From an uncultured Prevotellaceae bacterium (GTDB lineage: Bacteria > Bacteroidota > Bacteroidia > Bacteroidales > Bacteroidaceae): a stretch of DNA of 38,028 nt. Shown in pieces: positions 1-9,591 of this stretch. Below the pieces are notes generated by a model. The model made no database searches. It saw nothing but the letters and a program-made list of their open reading frames with translations, and was not told where the DNA came from. The DNA lies in contig CACZZQ010000020.1 in the NCBI GenBank assembly GCA_902785695.1, positions 1-38,028 on the forward strand, read 5' to 3'. The stretch's first letter is position 1. Each line of letters starts with the position of its first letter. Both the position numbers and the translations under genes were made by a program.

Positions 1-165
1 AGACAACCTCGTCGCTACGCTCCGAGAACGTCTGCGTCCTACAGAGAGGGATGTCTATTTTCTACTCCAAGAAATTGCACTTCTATCTTGAAAGTATACA
101 TTTTTGCCGTTTGTCCCTCTTTTTCATGCCATTCGTCACAAACCATTACAGAATAACCCAAATAT

Positions 166-195
166 TTTGTGCTAAAAAAACTCTTCCTACTTTTG
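166..195 (+). promoter_or_regulatory. Candidate upstream promoter of the ECF sigma operon
   Basis: A TACTTTTG box at 188-195 matches the Bacteroidota -7 consensus TAnnTTTG. A TTTG at 166-169 lies 18 bp upstream, in the range expected for the -33 box. It lies about 85 bp before the sigma-factor start. Confidence 0.5.
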
Positions 196-242
196 CATCG
201 TCAAATTTATAAAAAAAACAATTATTTCTGTAATTTTTTTGT

Positions 243-250
243 TATCTTTG
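243..250 (+). promoter_or_regulatory. Candidate proximal promoter -7 box of the ECF sigma operon
   Basis: TATCTTTG at 243-250 is a perfect TAnnTTTG match, 28 bp before the ATG. I see no good TTTG -33 box at the right spacing, only an AT-rich stretch. A promoter with a weak -33 could need an alternative sigma factor, possibly the one encoded downstream; that part is inference. Confidence 0.5.
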
Positions 251-278
251 CATCTAACCTACAAAAACAGTTGGTAAA

Positions 279-752
279 ATGAAACAACAAGAAGAACTTT
301 TCGCCCAGTTGGTACGTGAGCACAAGAGCACCATCTATACGGTGTGCTATATGTTCTCACATGACGAGGATGAGGTGAACGACCTCTTTCAGGAGACGCT
401 AATCAATATGTGGAAAGGCATCGGTAGCTTTCGCGAGGAAAGCAAGGTCAGTACGTGGATCTACCGCGTGGCCCTGAACACATGTCTTCTGCAGGAACGT
501 AAGAAAAAGAAAGAGGTGAAGAAAGTTCCCCTTTCCATGGAAGTGAACTTCTACGAGGACAACGATGCCAACAGTACACAGGTTAGACAACTGCATCAGC
601 GCATCGGACGTCTGGGACTGGTTGACAGGGCTCTGGTGATGATGTGGCTGGAAGGCATGAGCTACGACGAGATAGGTGCCGTGATGGGTATCTCGCCTCA
701 GAACGTCGGAGTGAAGCTCTTCAGGATTAAGGAACAACTCAAAAAATTATAG
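279..752 (+). CDS. ECF-type RNA polymerase sigma factor (sigma-70 family)
   Basis: A 157-residue extracytoplasmic-function sigma factor, which directs core RNA polymerase to alternative promoters. Region 2 spans about residues 10-75 and shows the typical DEVNDLFQETLINMWKG and WIYRVALN segments. Region 4 spans about 105-155, with a helix-turn-helix in the part reading SYDEIGAVMGISPQNVGVKL. Length is normal for ECF factors with only sigma2 and sigma4. The next gene starts 4 bp downstream and encodes a membrane protein, so the two are surely co-transcribed. This arrangement resembles sigma/anti-sigma pairs, although the partner lacks a recognisable FecR-like or zinc anti-sigma domain. The physiological signal is unknown. 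The ATG is the first in frame and follows two candidate promoters. Confidence 0.93.
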   Translation: MKQQEELFAQLVREHKSTIYTVCYMFSHDEDEVNDLFQETLINMWKGIGSFREESKVSTWIYRVALNTCLLQERKKKKEVKKVPLSMEVNFYEDNDANSTQVRQLHQRIGRLGLVDRALVMMWLEGMSYDEIGAVMGISPQNVGVKLFRIKEQLKKL

Positions 753-756
753 TAAT

Positions 757-1332
757 ATGGAAGACATGAATTTCGAGGAACTGCGCCAGCAGTTTTCCAT
801 TCTCAAAGAACAGTTGAACAGGCAGGAAATCGTGAGCGACCATTTGCTTCGCGAGACGATGAAAGCCAAGAGAAACAGAATCAACAGCACAAAGAGGATG
901 TGCTACATAAGTGTGTTGATTGTCTTGGTGATGATGCCAATGAACTATCTAACCCATACTTGGGGGATGGCATTTAGTATTGTTACCTGTATTATCATGT
1001 TGCTCTGCGCTGTAGCCACCTATTATGTACACAGACCCGTAGATAATCTCAACTTTATGACAGATGATTTTGCTACGGTGGCACGTGTGATGGCTAAGTT
1101 TAAGAAGCAATACGATATGTGGCTTTATTTCAGCACACCGGCAATCCTGGTTCTCTGGCTTCCTTGGGCGTGCTACGACCTGGCATGGAAACACGCACCA
1201 GAGGGCTCTAATCCCTGGATGATGCTCATCCCGTTACTGGTAGGTGCTGTCATTGGAGCTGCCATAGGCTTTTACTATCACTTTAAGGCTGTGAATGCCG
1301 CCAAGGATATTTTAGCGCAGATAGAAGAGTAA
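757..1332 (+). CDS. Four-helix membrane protein paired with the ECF sigma factor
   Basis: A 191-residue protein that I do not recognise as a named family. Residues 1-45 are charged and helical, with a possible short coiled coil, and should be cytoplasmic. Hydrophobic segments follow at about 48-65, 70-91, 122-143 and 154-175, giving four membrane helices with both ends inside. The gene lies 4 bp after the sigma factor, so co-expression is very likely. By position it is a candidate anti-sigma or signal-sensing protein, with the soluble N-terminal part as the possible sigma-binding region. No conserved anti-sigma motif is seen, so this role is inference. It ends at a strong hairpin shared with clpB. 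An alternative start at residue 4 (766) is possible. Confidence 0.8.
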   Translation: MEDMNFEELRQQFSILKEQLNRQEIVSDHLLRETMKAKRNRINSTKRMCYISVLIVLVMMPMNYLTHTWGMAFSIVTCIIMLLCAVATYYVHRPVDNLNFMTDDFATVARVMAKFKKQYDMWLYFSTPAILVLWLPWACYDLAWKHAPEGSNPWMMLIPLLVGAVIGAAIGFYYHFKAVNAAKDILAQIEE

Positions 1333-1342
1333 AGAACCAAAT

Positions 1343-1378
1343 GATTTTGGCCAGAATTCAAAAATTCTGGCCAAAATC
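1343..1378. terminator. Bidirectional hairpin terminator between the sigma operon and clpB
   Basis: A perfect inverted repeat with 16-bp arms (1343-1358 and 1363-1378) and a 4-base loop. It lies in the 49-bp gap between two convergent genes. The flanking T-runs are short on both sides, but the symmetry and place fit a shared intrinsic terminator. Confidence 0.8.
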
Positions 1379-1381
1379 TTA

Positions 1382-3898
1382 TTAGTTGCGGAACACTAGT
1401 CCGTCGCCAAAGGAATCTACGAGTATCGGTTTCTCGCGTGACACCTCGTCGGCGAGGAGCTTCTTCGACAGGTCGTTGAGCAGATACTGCTGGATGGCGC
1501 GCTTCACGGGACGTGCACCAAAGTCGGGATCGTAGCCCTCTTGTGCCAGCCAGTCGACAGCCTGCGGCGTGACGTCGAGGGTGAACCCCTGCGGTTCGAG
1601 CATCTTCTGTACTCGCGAGAGTTGCAGGCGCACCACCTGGGCTATCTCATCCTTGCTGAGCGGCGTGAAGGTGATGATCTCGTCGATACGATTCAGGAAC
1701 TCAGGACGCATGGTGAGGCGTAGTTGCTCACGGGTAGCGTTCGACGTCATGATGATGATAGTGTTCTTGAAGTCGGCGGTGCGTCCCTTGTTGTCGGTGA
1801 GTCGCCCGTCATCCAATACCTGCAAGAGGATGTTGAACACGTCGGGGTGGGCCTTCTCGATCTCGTCAAACAGTACCACTGAGTAGGGCTTGCGGCGTAC
1901 GGCCTCGGTGAGTTGTCCACCTTCATCATAGCCTACGTAGCCTGGAGGTGCACCTATGAGTCGAGAGACAGTGTGCTTCTCCTGATACTCACTCATATCG
2001 ATACGCGTCAGCATGGTCTCGTCGTTGAAGAGGTACTCGGCCAGCGTCTTGGCGAGTTCCGTCTTACCCACACCTGTTGTTCCCAGGAAGATGAACGAGG
2101 CGATGGGGCGCTTGGGATCCTGCAAGCCGGCACGAGAGCGGCGCACGGCATCAGAGACGGCGGTGATGGCCTCGTTTTGTCCGATGACACGGCGATGGAG
2201 CTCTTCTTCGAGATGAAGCAGTTTTTCGCGTTCGCTCTGCATCATGCGGGTGACGGGGATTCCAGTCCAGCGTGATACCACCTCAGCGATATCGTCGGCA
2301 GTAACTTCTTCGCGGACGAGGCGGGAGCCCGACGCGTCAGGAGCGGTGGCGTTGAGCTGCTGCTGGATGGCGGCGATGTCGTCCTCGAGGGCCTTGAGTT
2401 TCGAGTAGCGAATCTCGGCCACACGTCCGTAGTTGCCTTCGCGCTCGGCCCGCTCAGCCTCAAGTTTCATGTTCTCCATCTCCTGCTTGTCCTGTTGGAT
2501 CTTGTTAATGAGCTGGCGTTCGCCCTCCCACTTAGCACGGAACTGGGTTTCCTGTTGTTTCAGTTCGGCGATATCCTTATCCAATTGGGCTATCTTCTGT
2601 GTGTCACCCTCGCGTTTGATGGCTTCGCGTTCGATTTCAAGCTGCGCCAAGCGACGGGTAATTTCGTCGAGTTCCTCAGGTACCGAGTCGCGCTCCATAC
2701 GCAGTTTGGCTGCAGCCTCGTCCATCAGGTCGATGGCCTTATCGGGCAGAAAGCGGTCGGAAATATAACGCTCAGAGAGTTGCACGGCGGCGATACAAGC
2801 ATCGTCCTGGATACGCACCTTATGATGGTTCTCGTAGCGCTCTTTCAGTCCACGAAGGATGGAGATTGCAGAGAGTTCGTCGGGCTCGTCGACCATCACC
2901 GTCTGGAAACGACGTTCGAGGGCCTTGTCCTTCTCGAAATACTTCTGGTATTCGTTGAGGGTGGTGGCACCGATAGAGCGCAGTTCACCACGAGCCAGAG
3001 CCGGTTTCAAGATGTTGGCAGCATCCATGGCCCCCTCGCCCTTACCGGCACCTACAAGTGTGTGGATCTCGTCGATGAAAAGGATGATGCGACCTTCGGA
3101 GGCAGTGACCTCGTTGATAACGCTCTTCAGACGCTCCTCGAACTCACCCTTGTATTTCGCACCTGCCACCAGCGCACCCATATCGAGCGAGAAGAGTTGC
3201 TTGTCCTTCAGGTTCTCGGGTACATCGCCACGCATGATACGCTGGGCCAAGCCCTCGACGATAGCCGTTTTACCCGTACCCGGTTCACCTATCAGAATAG
3301 GATTGTTCTTCGTGCGGCGCGAGAGAATCTGCAGCACACGCCGGATTTCGTCATCACGTCCGATGACGGGGTCAAGCTTGCCTTGACGCGCCAAGTCCAC
3401 GAGATTCTTGGCATACTTCTCGAGCGACTGGTAGTTGTCGTCGGCACTCTGGCTCTGAACACGTTGTCCCTGACGCAGTTCGAGGATGGCCTGACGCATA
3501 TCCTTCTCGTTGGCACCGGCATCTTTGAGCATACGGCTCACGGTAGAATTGACCGATAAAAGAGCTAATAGAATTGGCTCGCAAGAGACGAATTCGTCGC
3601 CCATCTCACGAGAGAGGTCTTCGGACTTTTGAAGTACCTTCTGCGAGTCGTTCGAGAGGTAGGGCTCGCCGCCTTGCACACGAGCCAGATGCTGCATTTC
3701 CTGTGAGGCCAGCATGTCGAGTTGCTGGACGTTGACGCCCAACTTCTGGAAAATAAACGATGTGATGTCGTGCGCCTTGTCCATCAGGGCCTTGAGCAGG
3801 TGTACCGGCTCGATGGACTGCTGACCATTCTGGCGGGCAATGTTGACTGCCTGCTGAACGACCTCCTGCGCTTTGATTGTGAACTTTTCAATTGTCAT
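1382..3898 (-). CDS. clpB: ATP-dependent disaggregase ClpB (Hsp100)
   Basis: A hexameric AAA+ chaperone that, with DnaK, pulls polypeptides out of aggregates in the cytoplasm. In order: Clp N-domain (about 1-145), first AAA+ domain with Walker A GEPGTGKT near residue 205 and Walker [12 protein letters not shown], the long coiled-coil middle domain (about 400-525) that distinguishes ClpB from ClpA and ClpC, and a second AAA+ domain with Walker A GTTGVGKT near residue 607. The protein has 838 residues; Bacteroidales ClpB is usually about 862. The difference lies in one place: after the sensor-1 MTSN, only about ten residues (720s) precede RPEFLNRID, where relatives have about 30-34. The ATG is preceded by a Shine-Dalgarno GGAG (as read on the minus strand), unusual for this phylum and in keeping with high expression. 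Monocistronic. Confidence 0.97.
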   Translation of the reverse strand: MTIEKFTIKAQEVVQQAVNIARQNGQQSIEPVHLLKALMDKAHDITSFIFQKLGVNVQQLDMLASQEMQHLARVQGGEPYLSNDSQKVLQKSEDLSREMGDEFVSCEPILLALLSVNSTVSRMLKDAGANEKDMRQAILELRQGQRVQSQSADDNYQSLEKYAKNLVDLARQGKLDPVIGRDDEIRRVLQILSRRTKNNPILIGEPGTGKTAIVEGLAQRIMRGDVPENLKDKQLFSLDMGALVAGAKYKGEFEERLKSVINEVTASEGRIILFIDEIHTLVGAGKGEGAMDAANILKPALARGELRSIGATTLNEYQKYFEKDKALERRFQTVMVDEPDELSAISILRGLKERYENHHKVRIQDDACIAAVQLSERYISDRFLPDKAIDLMDEAAAKLRMERDSVPEELDEITRRLAQLEIEREAIKREGDTQKIAQLDKDIAELKQQETQFRAKWEGERQLINKIQQDKQEMENMKLEAERAEREGNYGRVAEIRYSKLKALEDDIAAIQQQLNATAPDASGSRLVREEVTADDIAEVVSRWTGIPVTRMMQSEREKLLHLEEELHRRVIGQNEAITAVSDAVRRSRAGLQDPKRPIASFIFLGTTGVGKTELAKTLAEYLFNDETMLTRIDMSEYQEKHTVSRLIGAPPGYVGYDEGGQLTEAVRRKPYSVVLFDEIEKAHPDVFNILLQVLDDGRLTDNKGRTADFKNTIIIMTSNATREQLRLTMRPEFLNRIDEIITFTPLSKDEIAQVVRLQLSRVQKMLEPQGFTLDVTPQAVDWLAQEGYDPDFGARPVKRAIQQYLLNDLSKKLLADEVSREKPILVDSFGDGLVFRN

Positions 3899-4125
3899 AA
3901 TGTTACTCCTTTCTTATTTGATGCTTAATTTGTAGTTTGCAAATGGCCAACAAACTGCGTGCCGACCAATGTCTGACCGACATAATGGCGCGTTGGCGTG
4001 TCAAAATGACAATAGGCAAATCCGTAAAAATGCGTTAAACTTTCATATTTTAGGGAAAGAGAGCACGTTGTGTCAGAAAAAATGATTATCTTTGCTTTCT
4101 AAACTTTGCTTTCAAACTTTCGTTT
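3899..4125. other. Divergent intergenic region between clpB and the macroglobulin gene
   Basis: Carries the clpB leader on the minus strand, with a GGAG ribosome-binding site about 8 nt before the ATG, and the promoter of the 4126 gene on the plus strand. I see no clear TAnnTTTG box for clpB, which may be driven by a different heat-shock-type signal that I cannot identify. Confidence 0.5.
4068..4094 (+). promoter_or_regulatory. Promoter of the alpha-2-macroglobulin operon
   Basis: TATCTTTG at 4087-4094 matches the Bacteroidota -7 consensus. A TTG at 4068-4070 lies 16 bp upstream as a possible -33 element, slightly closer than usual. The ATG follows 31 bp after the -7 box. Confidence 0.65.
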
Positions 4126-7100
4126 ATGAGAAGACTTGTATTGTTAACAGCTTTTTTGATACCTATGGTGTTATTCGGACAGACATTTGATGCCCTTTGG
4201 GATGACGTAGAGGCAGCCAAGGAAAAAGACCTGCCCCAGACTGAGATAAAGGCTCTGCAGAAGATAGTGGACAAGGCCAGGAAGGAGAAAGCATACGGAC
4301 AACTCCTCAAGGCTGAGTTGCAGGTGGCGCGGACACGTTGGATGGTGAGTCCCGACTCGCTGGAGTACGATGTGGAGCACTTGCAGAAGACGGCAGATGC
4401 CGTTAGCGATGTAGCCCTGCAGGCCGTCTATTATGCCGTGCTGGGACGTGTCTACGAGTACAACCATCAGCTCAGTGAGGACTGGAAGAACATCCGTCAG
4501 GATTATTTTCGCAAAGCGATGGCTCATCCGGACAAACTGGCCGCCGTGAAAGCTACCGACTACAAGCCCTTTGTGCAGCGAGGTACGTACAGCCGCATCT
4601 ATGAAGATGACCTGCTGAGCCTCATTGGCCATGAGACCAGTCAGTATCAACCCATGCACGACTACTACATGACTACAAACAACCGTCGTGCACAGTTGAT
4701 GAGCAGTCTTTATCTTTTGGCTCAAGACGAGCCCAAGGAGTATGAAGAGCTGGAGACTTCCAGCTATATCCGTTGCCTCGATTCGCTGGCCAATGCCTAT
4801 GCCGAACTTCCAGAGTGTGGTGAGGTGGCAGTGAAGCGTTACGAGTATATGACACGTAATACCGATGCCACCGTAGACCAACGGATAGCCTATATCGACA
4901 AGGCACTTGCCCAGTGGTCTGCATGGCGGCGCATGAACCAGTTGCGCAATGCCCGCCATGAACTGACGGCTCTACAGTTCAATACCACGCTGGAGCACCG
5001 TGTGTGGATGCCCAACAAACCTCAGTGGCTGACCCTGCACGGTCTGCGAGGCATAGACCGTCTTACCGTTAATATATATAAGGTGGAAGGCGAAGGCGAC
5101 ATCAACCTGAATCCCGACTACAAGGATGACTACAAGAAGTTGAAGTCGCGTCTTACACTGATGCCGGAACTGACGCTGACGCGCACCTACACAGGCAAAC
5201 GCGATTATGAGATGTTTGATGATGACAGCCTGCAATTGGCAGGACTGCCTGTGGGCGTCTATATGATGGAGGTTGAAAGCCATCCGTCCACCCAGGTGTC
5301 GCGCACGCTATTCTTCATCAGCGATGTCCACTTGCTCATGCAGTCCCTGCCAGGTAACCGCATTCGCTACGTCGTTGTCAGTGCCACTACAGGACAACCT
5401 CTGCCCGGTGCCAAGTTGCAGTTGAAACAGCACGTAGGCTATGAGGGTAACAAGCCTGACTATAAGGTGGTTGCCACGCTGACTACCGACGAGAAAGGCG
5501 AGGCACTCTATACCGCCAAGAACAGCCAGCAGCGTATCAGCTTGGTCTTTGCAACGACGGACAATGACCATGCCTGCCCCGAGTCGGATGCCTACGATAA
5601 CTTCGTGTATCGCGACTACCAGCGTACAACGGAGCAGATAAACATCTATACCGACCGTGCCATCTATCGTCCTGGGCAGACCGTCCATGTTGCTGCCATC
5701 TGCTATGAGGCGAGGAAAGGCTTTGAACATGAGGTGAAGGCCGGCAAGACTCTCACAGTGTCATTGCGTGATGCCAATTTTAAGATAGTGGCAGAAAAAC
5801 AAATAGTGACTGACAGTCTGGGTACTGTGGCCACAGAGTTCACGTTGCCTGTGTCGGGATTAACGGGAGAGTTCTCCGTTCATGTTAGTAACAAGTCGCA
5901 GACTATCCGCGTGGAGGATTACAAACGTCCCACGTTCCAAGTGGAATTTCCCAAGATGGATCAGGATTACAAGGCCGGAGATACACTCTCTGTCCGTGCC
6001 ACGGCTCGCACCTATAGTGGTGTTCCCGTGCAAGGAGCACGGGTGAAGTACACTGTTGAGAGGCGCAGAGCCTTCTGGTGGCTCACCTACGATCGCTATT
6101 GGCAGGCTGGCTATTTCGGCAGTGGCGAAAATACAGAGGAACTGTGCAGTGGTGAGACTGTGACCGGTGATGACGGAACCTTCGAGGTACAGATGCCAAT
6201 GGTGATGCCGAGAAGCCAGTATCCAGAATTCTATAATTTTGTGGTTATGGCCGAAGTGACTGACCTGGCTGGCGAAACCCATCACGGAGAGTTGTCGCTG
6301 CCTCTTGGTAACCGAAAGACTGCACTCACGACCGACCTGTCTGACAAAGTTCTGTCAGAGGAGAATCCCTCGATGAAACTACGTGTACTCAATGCCTCCG
6401 GCAATGATGTCGCTGCCACCGTGCGCTATCAGATTGATGGCGGCAAGTGGATGTCTGTGCAGTCGAATACGGCAGTCAAGCTGCCCAAGCTGAAGAGTGG
6501 CCGTCATGAACTGAAGGCCGAGTACGAAGGTCAGACACTGAAACGTGAATTCGTGGTGTTCTCGCTTGATGACAAACGGCCTGCTGTGGAGACTGATGAC
6601 TGGTTCTATGTTTCTGCAACGCAGTTCCCCAACGATGGAAGCCCCGTTACGCTACAGGTTGGTTCCTCCGACGATGTGCATATTTTCTATACACTCGTGG
6701 CCGGCAATGACATCATCGAACAGGGAGCGACAGACAAGAAAAGCGAACTCATCAACCGTAAACTGACCTACAAGCCGGAATACGGCAATGGACTGACACT
6801 CTCTTTTGCTTGGGTCCGCAACGGTAAAACCTACACCCACAATGCACAGATACAGCGCCCGCTACCCGACAAGCGGCTGAAGATGCGCTGGGAGACCTTC
6901 CGCGACAGGCTCCATCCCGGACAGCAGGAGGAATGGACACTGAAGATAGAGATGCCCGACGGAACGCCTGCTGTTGCCCAGCTCATGGCTACCCTGTATG
7001 ACAAGAGCCTGGATCAGATTGTTGAACACAATTGGTCGTTGGTACCGTTTGTTTGGTTACCGATGTCCTCGTTACAGTGGAAATATGACCGTGCTCGGCA

Positions 7101-9591
7101 GGTAAGTTGTGGGGGCTATCTGTGTGAACCTAACCTCTATGTGGACAGGTTGGACTTTAGCCGTTTCAACAAAGACTGTTTCCCCTATCCTTGGCTGGAA
7201 CGGCATCCCAGACTGCTGATGCGTAGTATGGAATCGAAGGGCCTGGCGATGCTGGAAAAAGAAGTCGTTATGGAGGCGAAAGAAGTGGGTGCAGCACCGA
7301 TGGCGGCAAATTCGTATGACAGCATTGAGGAAAGTGCTGAGGCCGAGAACGACGAGGGTACAGTTCCCGATGTGCAGATTCGCGAGAACCTACAGGAGAC
7401 CGCTTTCTTCTATCCGCAGCTGATGGCCGACAGTACAGGAGTTGTCGGTCTGAAGTTCACGCTGCCTGAGAGCCTAACCACTTGGCGTTTCATGGGCATT
7501 GCCCATACCAGGGATATGATGAGCGGCTATCTGGACGGCGAGACCGTGGCTCAGAAGGAAGTGATGATACAGCCCAATGTGCCGCGCTTCATCCGTGTGG
7601 GCGACGAGGTTGCCATATCGGCTCGTGTCTTTAATATGACTGAGGATGAGCAGAACGGCACGGCCTTCCTGCAATTTGTTGACCCAGAAACGGGAGAATC
7701 ACTGTGGAGCAGTCAGCAGACAGCCATTGTGGCCGCTGGCTCTACTGCCGAGGTGTCGTTCGCCGTGCAGGCATCGCAGTTTGCAGATTATTCCCTGCTG
7801 ATTTGTAAGATGGGCTTCAGTAGCGACAACTTCAGTGACGGAGAGCAACACTATCTGCCCGTTCTGTCCAATCAGGAGCGTGTCACTGTCACGGTACCCT
7901 TCACACAGAACGAACCTGGCACGAAGACCATTGATTTGAACAACTTGCGGGGTACGGGCAATCACTCCACGCTCACTGTAGAATACACTAACAACCCTGC
8001 ATGGTTCATGATTCAGGCTTTGCCCATTGTAGGCCATCCTCATGACAATTGTGCCATCTGTCAGGCATCTTCTTACTATGCCAATAGCATTGGCCGTTAT
8101 ATCCTGGCGCAAAATCCGCAGGCCAAGGATATCTTCCAGATATGGAAGCGAGAGACCGGCAGCGAGACCTCGTTGATGAGCAGTCTGCAGAAAAACCAGG
8201 AACTGAAGGACTTGGTGCTTGACGAGACACCGTGGGTGGCCGATGCCAATCGCGAGCAGGAGCAGAAGGAACGTCTGGTTGATTTCTTCGATGAGAACCT
8301 GATGTCGCAGCGGCTCGGCAGCTCATTTGAGAACCTGAAGCAGTTGCAGCGCGGCGACGGCTCGTGGAGCTGGTGGCCGGGTATGGATGGCTCGTTATAT
8401 ATGACCGTAGAAATCAGTGAGATGCTGGTGCGTTTGAACCAGATGGCAGGCGTACAGAGCGATACGAAGCAGATGCTCGACAAGGCTTTTGGCTTCATGG
8501 GCAAAGAGATGGTCAAGGTGGTCGATGAGATGAAAAAGGAAGAGAAAAGAGGCTGGAAGCCTGTATTCCCTAACCATACAGCATTGGAGTGGCTCTATAT
8601 CTGCACCCTCGACGGACGTGAGTTGCCGGGCGGTGTGCAGGCTGCCAACAACTACCTGATTAAATTGTTGAAGAAGGAAACCCGCAACCAGAGCATCTAC
8701 GACAAGGCTATGTCGGCCATTGTGCTTAACAACAGGACTTATATTCAGAGCTTGAAGGAGTACACCGTCTATCGTGAAGAGATGGGACGCTACTACGACA
8801 CGCAGCGTGCCTTCTACTCATGGCGCAACTACCGCATTCCTACGCAGGTGGCAGCCATAGAGGCTATACAACGGCTGACCCCGGAGGATACGCAGACTAT
8901 TGTGGAAATGCAGCGCTGGCTGTTGCAGGAGAAACGTAACCAGGCTTGGGACACCCCTGTGAACAGCGTTGATGCCGTCTATGCTTTCCTCAACGGCAAC
9001 AGTGCTTTGCTTCAGACTCAGGAAAAGACGGTGCTGAAGGTTGATGGCAACGAGATAGAGACACCTAAGGCTACTGCCGGTATCGGCTATGTGAAGACTG
9101 CGATGCCTGGCGATGACAAACAGACGTTCACGGCTGAGAAAACCTCTACCGGCACATCGTGGGGTGCTGTCTATATGCAGTTCATGCAGCAAACCAATGA
9201 GATAAAAGAGCAAAATAGCGGTATCAAAGTGAAACGCGAGATCTTAAGTGCGGAAGCAAATTCTTCACTTAAGGTGGGCGATCGCATCAAGGTACGTATC
9301 ACCATTGAGGCCGACCGCGACTACGACTTCGTACAGGTGGTGGACAAGCGCGCAGCCTGCATGGAGCCTGTCAACCAGTTGAGCGGCTACCATTGGGGCT
9401 ATTACACCACACCACGAGACTGCTCAACCAACTATTACTTCGACCGCCTGTCGAAAGGCAAGCATGTCGTAGAAACAGAGTACTATATTGACCGTACAGG
9501 AACTTACGAGACTGGCACCTGCACCGCCAGCTGTGCATATAGCCCAGAATTCCGCGGTACTGCCAAATCCCTAACAATCGAAGTGAAATGA
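4126..9591 (+). CDS. Large secreted alpha-2-macroglobulin family protein
   Basis: An 1821-residue exported protein of the bacterial alpha-2-macroglobulin (MG2-containing) family, thought to act as a periplasmic or surface protease trap or structural envelope protein. A signal peptide ends near FGQ (residues 17-19). After a helical region of about 300 residues come macroglobulin-like beta domains; the MG2 hallmark IYRPGQTVHV is near residue 510. The central A2M segment with TTWRFMGIAHT is near 1120, followed by a helical thioester-domain-like part (about 1290-1600) and a final beta domain. The thioester motif CxEQ is absent: at the expected place the sequence reads HDNCAICQASSYYAN, so covalent trapping by a thioester is unlikely. 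No lipobox is seen. It starts a co-directional run with DUF1573, meaB, ispH and the subtilase; its stop overlaps the next start (ATGA). The name is sure as a family; the biological target is not known. Confidence 0.9.
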   Translation: MRRLVLLTAFLIPMVLFGQTFDALWDDVEAAKEKDLPQTEIKALQKIVDKARKEKAYGQLLKAELQVARTRWMVSPDSLEYDVEHLQKTADAVSDVALQAVYYAVLGRVYEYNHQLSEDWKNIRQDYFRKAMAHPDKLAAVKATDYKPFVQRGTYSRIYEDDLLSLIGHETSQYQPMHDYYMTTNNRRAQLMSSLYLLAQDEPKEYEELETSSYIRCLDSLANAYAELPECGEVAVKRYEYMTRNTDATVDQRIAYIDKALAQWSAWRRMNQLRNARHELTALQFNTTLEHRVWMPNKPQWLTLHGLRGIDRLTVNIYKVEGEGDINLNPDYKDDYKKLKSRLTLMPELTLTRTYTGKRDYEMFDDDSLQLAGLPVGVYMMEVESHPSTQVSRTLFFISDVHLLMQSLPGNRIRYVVVSATTGQPLPGAKLQLKQHVGYEGNKPDYKVVATLTTDEKGEALYTAKNSQQRISLVFATTDNDHACPESDAYDNFVYRDYQRTTEQINIYTDRAIYRPGQTVHVAAICYEARKGFEHEVKAGKTLTVSLRDANFKIVAEKQIVTDSLGTVATEFTLPVSGLTGEFSVHVSNKSQTIRVEDYKRPTFQVEFPKMDQDYKAGDTLSVRATARTYSGVPVQGARVKYTVERRRAFWWLTYDRYWQAGYFGSGENTEELCSGETVTGDDGTFEVQMPMVMPRSQYPEFYNFVVMAEVTDLAGETHHGELSLPLGNRKTALTTDLSDKVLSEENPSMKLRVLNASGNDVAATVRYQIDGGKWMSVQSNTAVKLPKLKSGRHELKAEYEGQTLKREFVVFSLDDKRPAVETDDWFYVSATQFPNDGSPVTLQVGSSDDVHIFYTLVAGNDIIEQGATDKKSELINRKLTYKPEYGNGLTLSFAWVRNGKTYTHNAQIQRPLPDKRLKMRWETFRDRLHPGQQEEWTLKIEMPDGTPAVAQLMATLYDKSLDQIVEHNWSLVPFVWLPMSSLQWKYDRARQVSCGGYLCEPNLYVDRLDFSRFNKDCFPYPWLERHPRLLMRSMESKGLAMLEKEVVMEAKEVGAAPMAANSYDSIEESAEAENDEGTVPDVQIRENLQETAFFYPQLMADSTGVVGLKFTLPESLTTWRFMGIAHTRDMMSGYLDGETVAQKEVMIQPNVPRFIRVGDEVAISARVFNMTEDEQNGTAFLQFVDPETGESLWSSQQTAIVAAGSTAEVSFAVQASQFADYSLLICKMGFSSDNFSDGEQHYLPVLSNQERVTVTVPFTQNEPGTKTIDLNNLRGTGNHSTLTVEYTNNPAWFMIQALPIVGHPHDNCAICQASSYYANSIGRYILAQNPQAKDIFQIWKRETGSETSLMSSLQKNQELKDLVLDETPWVADANREQEQKERLVDFFDENLMSQRLGSSFENLKQLQRGDGSWSWWPGMDGSLYMTVEISEMLVRLNQMAGVQSDTKQMLDKAFGFMGKEMVKVVDEMKKEEKRGWKPVFPNHTALEWLYICTLDGRELPGGVQAANNYLIKLLKKETRNQSIYDKAMSAIVLNNRTYIQSLKEYTVYREEMGRYYDTQRAFYSWRNYRIPTQVAAIEAIQRLTPEDTQTIVEMQRWLLQEKRNQAWDTPVNSVDAVYAFLNGNSALLQTQEKTVLKVDGNEIETPKATAGIGYVKTAMPGDDKQTFTAEKTSTGTSWGAVYMQFMQQTNEIKEQNSGIKVKREILSAEANSSLKVGDRIKVRITIEADRDYDFVQVVDKRAACMEPVNQLSGYHWGYYTTPRDCSTNYYFDRLSKGKHVVETEYYIDRTGTYETGTCTASCAYSPEFRGTAKSLTIEVK

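Larger units (their letters stand above)
1..278. other. Intergenic leader of the sigma-factor gene; no gene recognised
   Basis: No convincing coding region is visible. The first 60 bases are more GC-rich than the rest and could be the end of something outside the window, but no reading frame supports a product. The right half is AT-rich and carries two Bacteroidota-type -7 boxes, listed separately. Confidence 0.5.

Noticed and set aside
2495-3559. Long open frame antisense to clpB
   Set aside because: It lies wholly opposite a clear ClpB gene, has no family motif, and reflects codon bias of the coding strand.
3981-4004. TTGACA-like and CATTAT-like boxes upstream of clpB (minus strand)
   Set aside because: Only 11 bp apart, too close for a sigma-70 promoter, and this phylum does not use that consensus.
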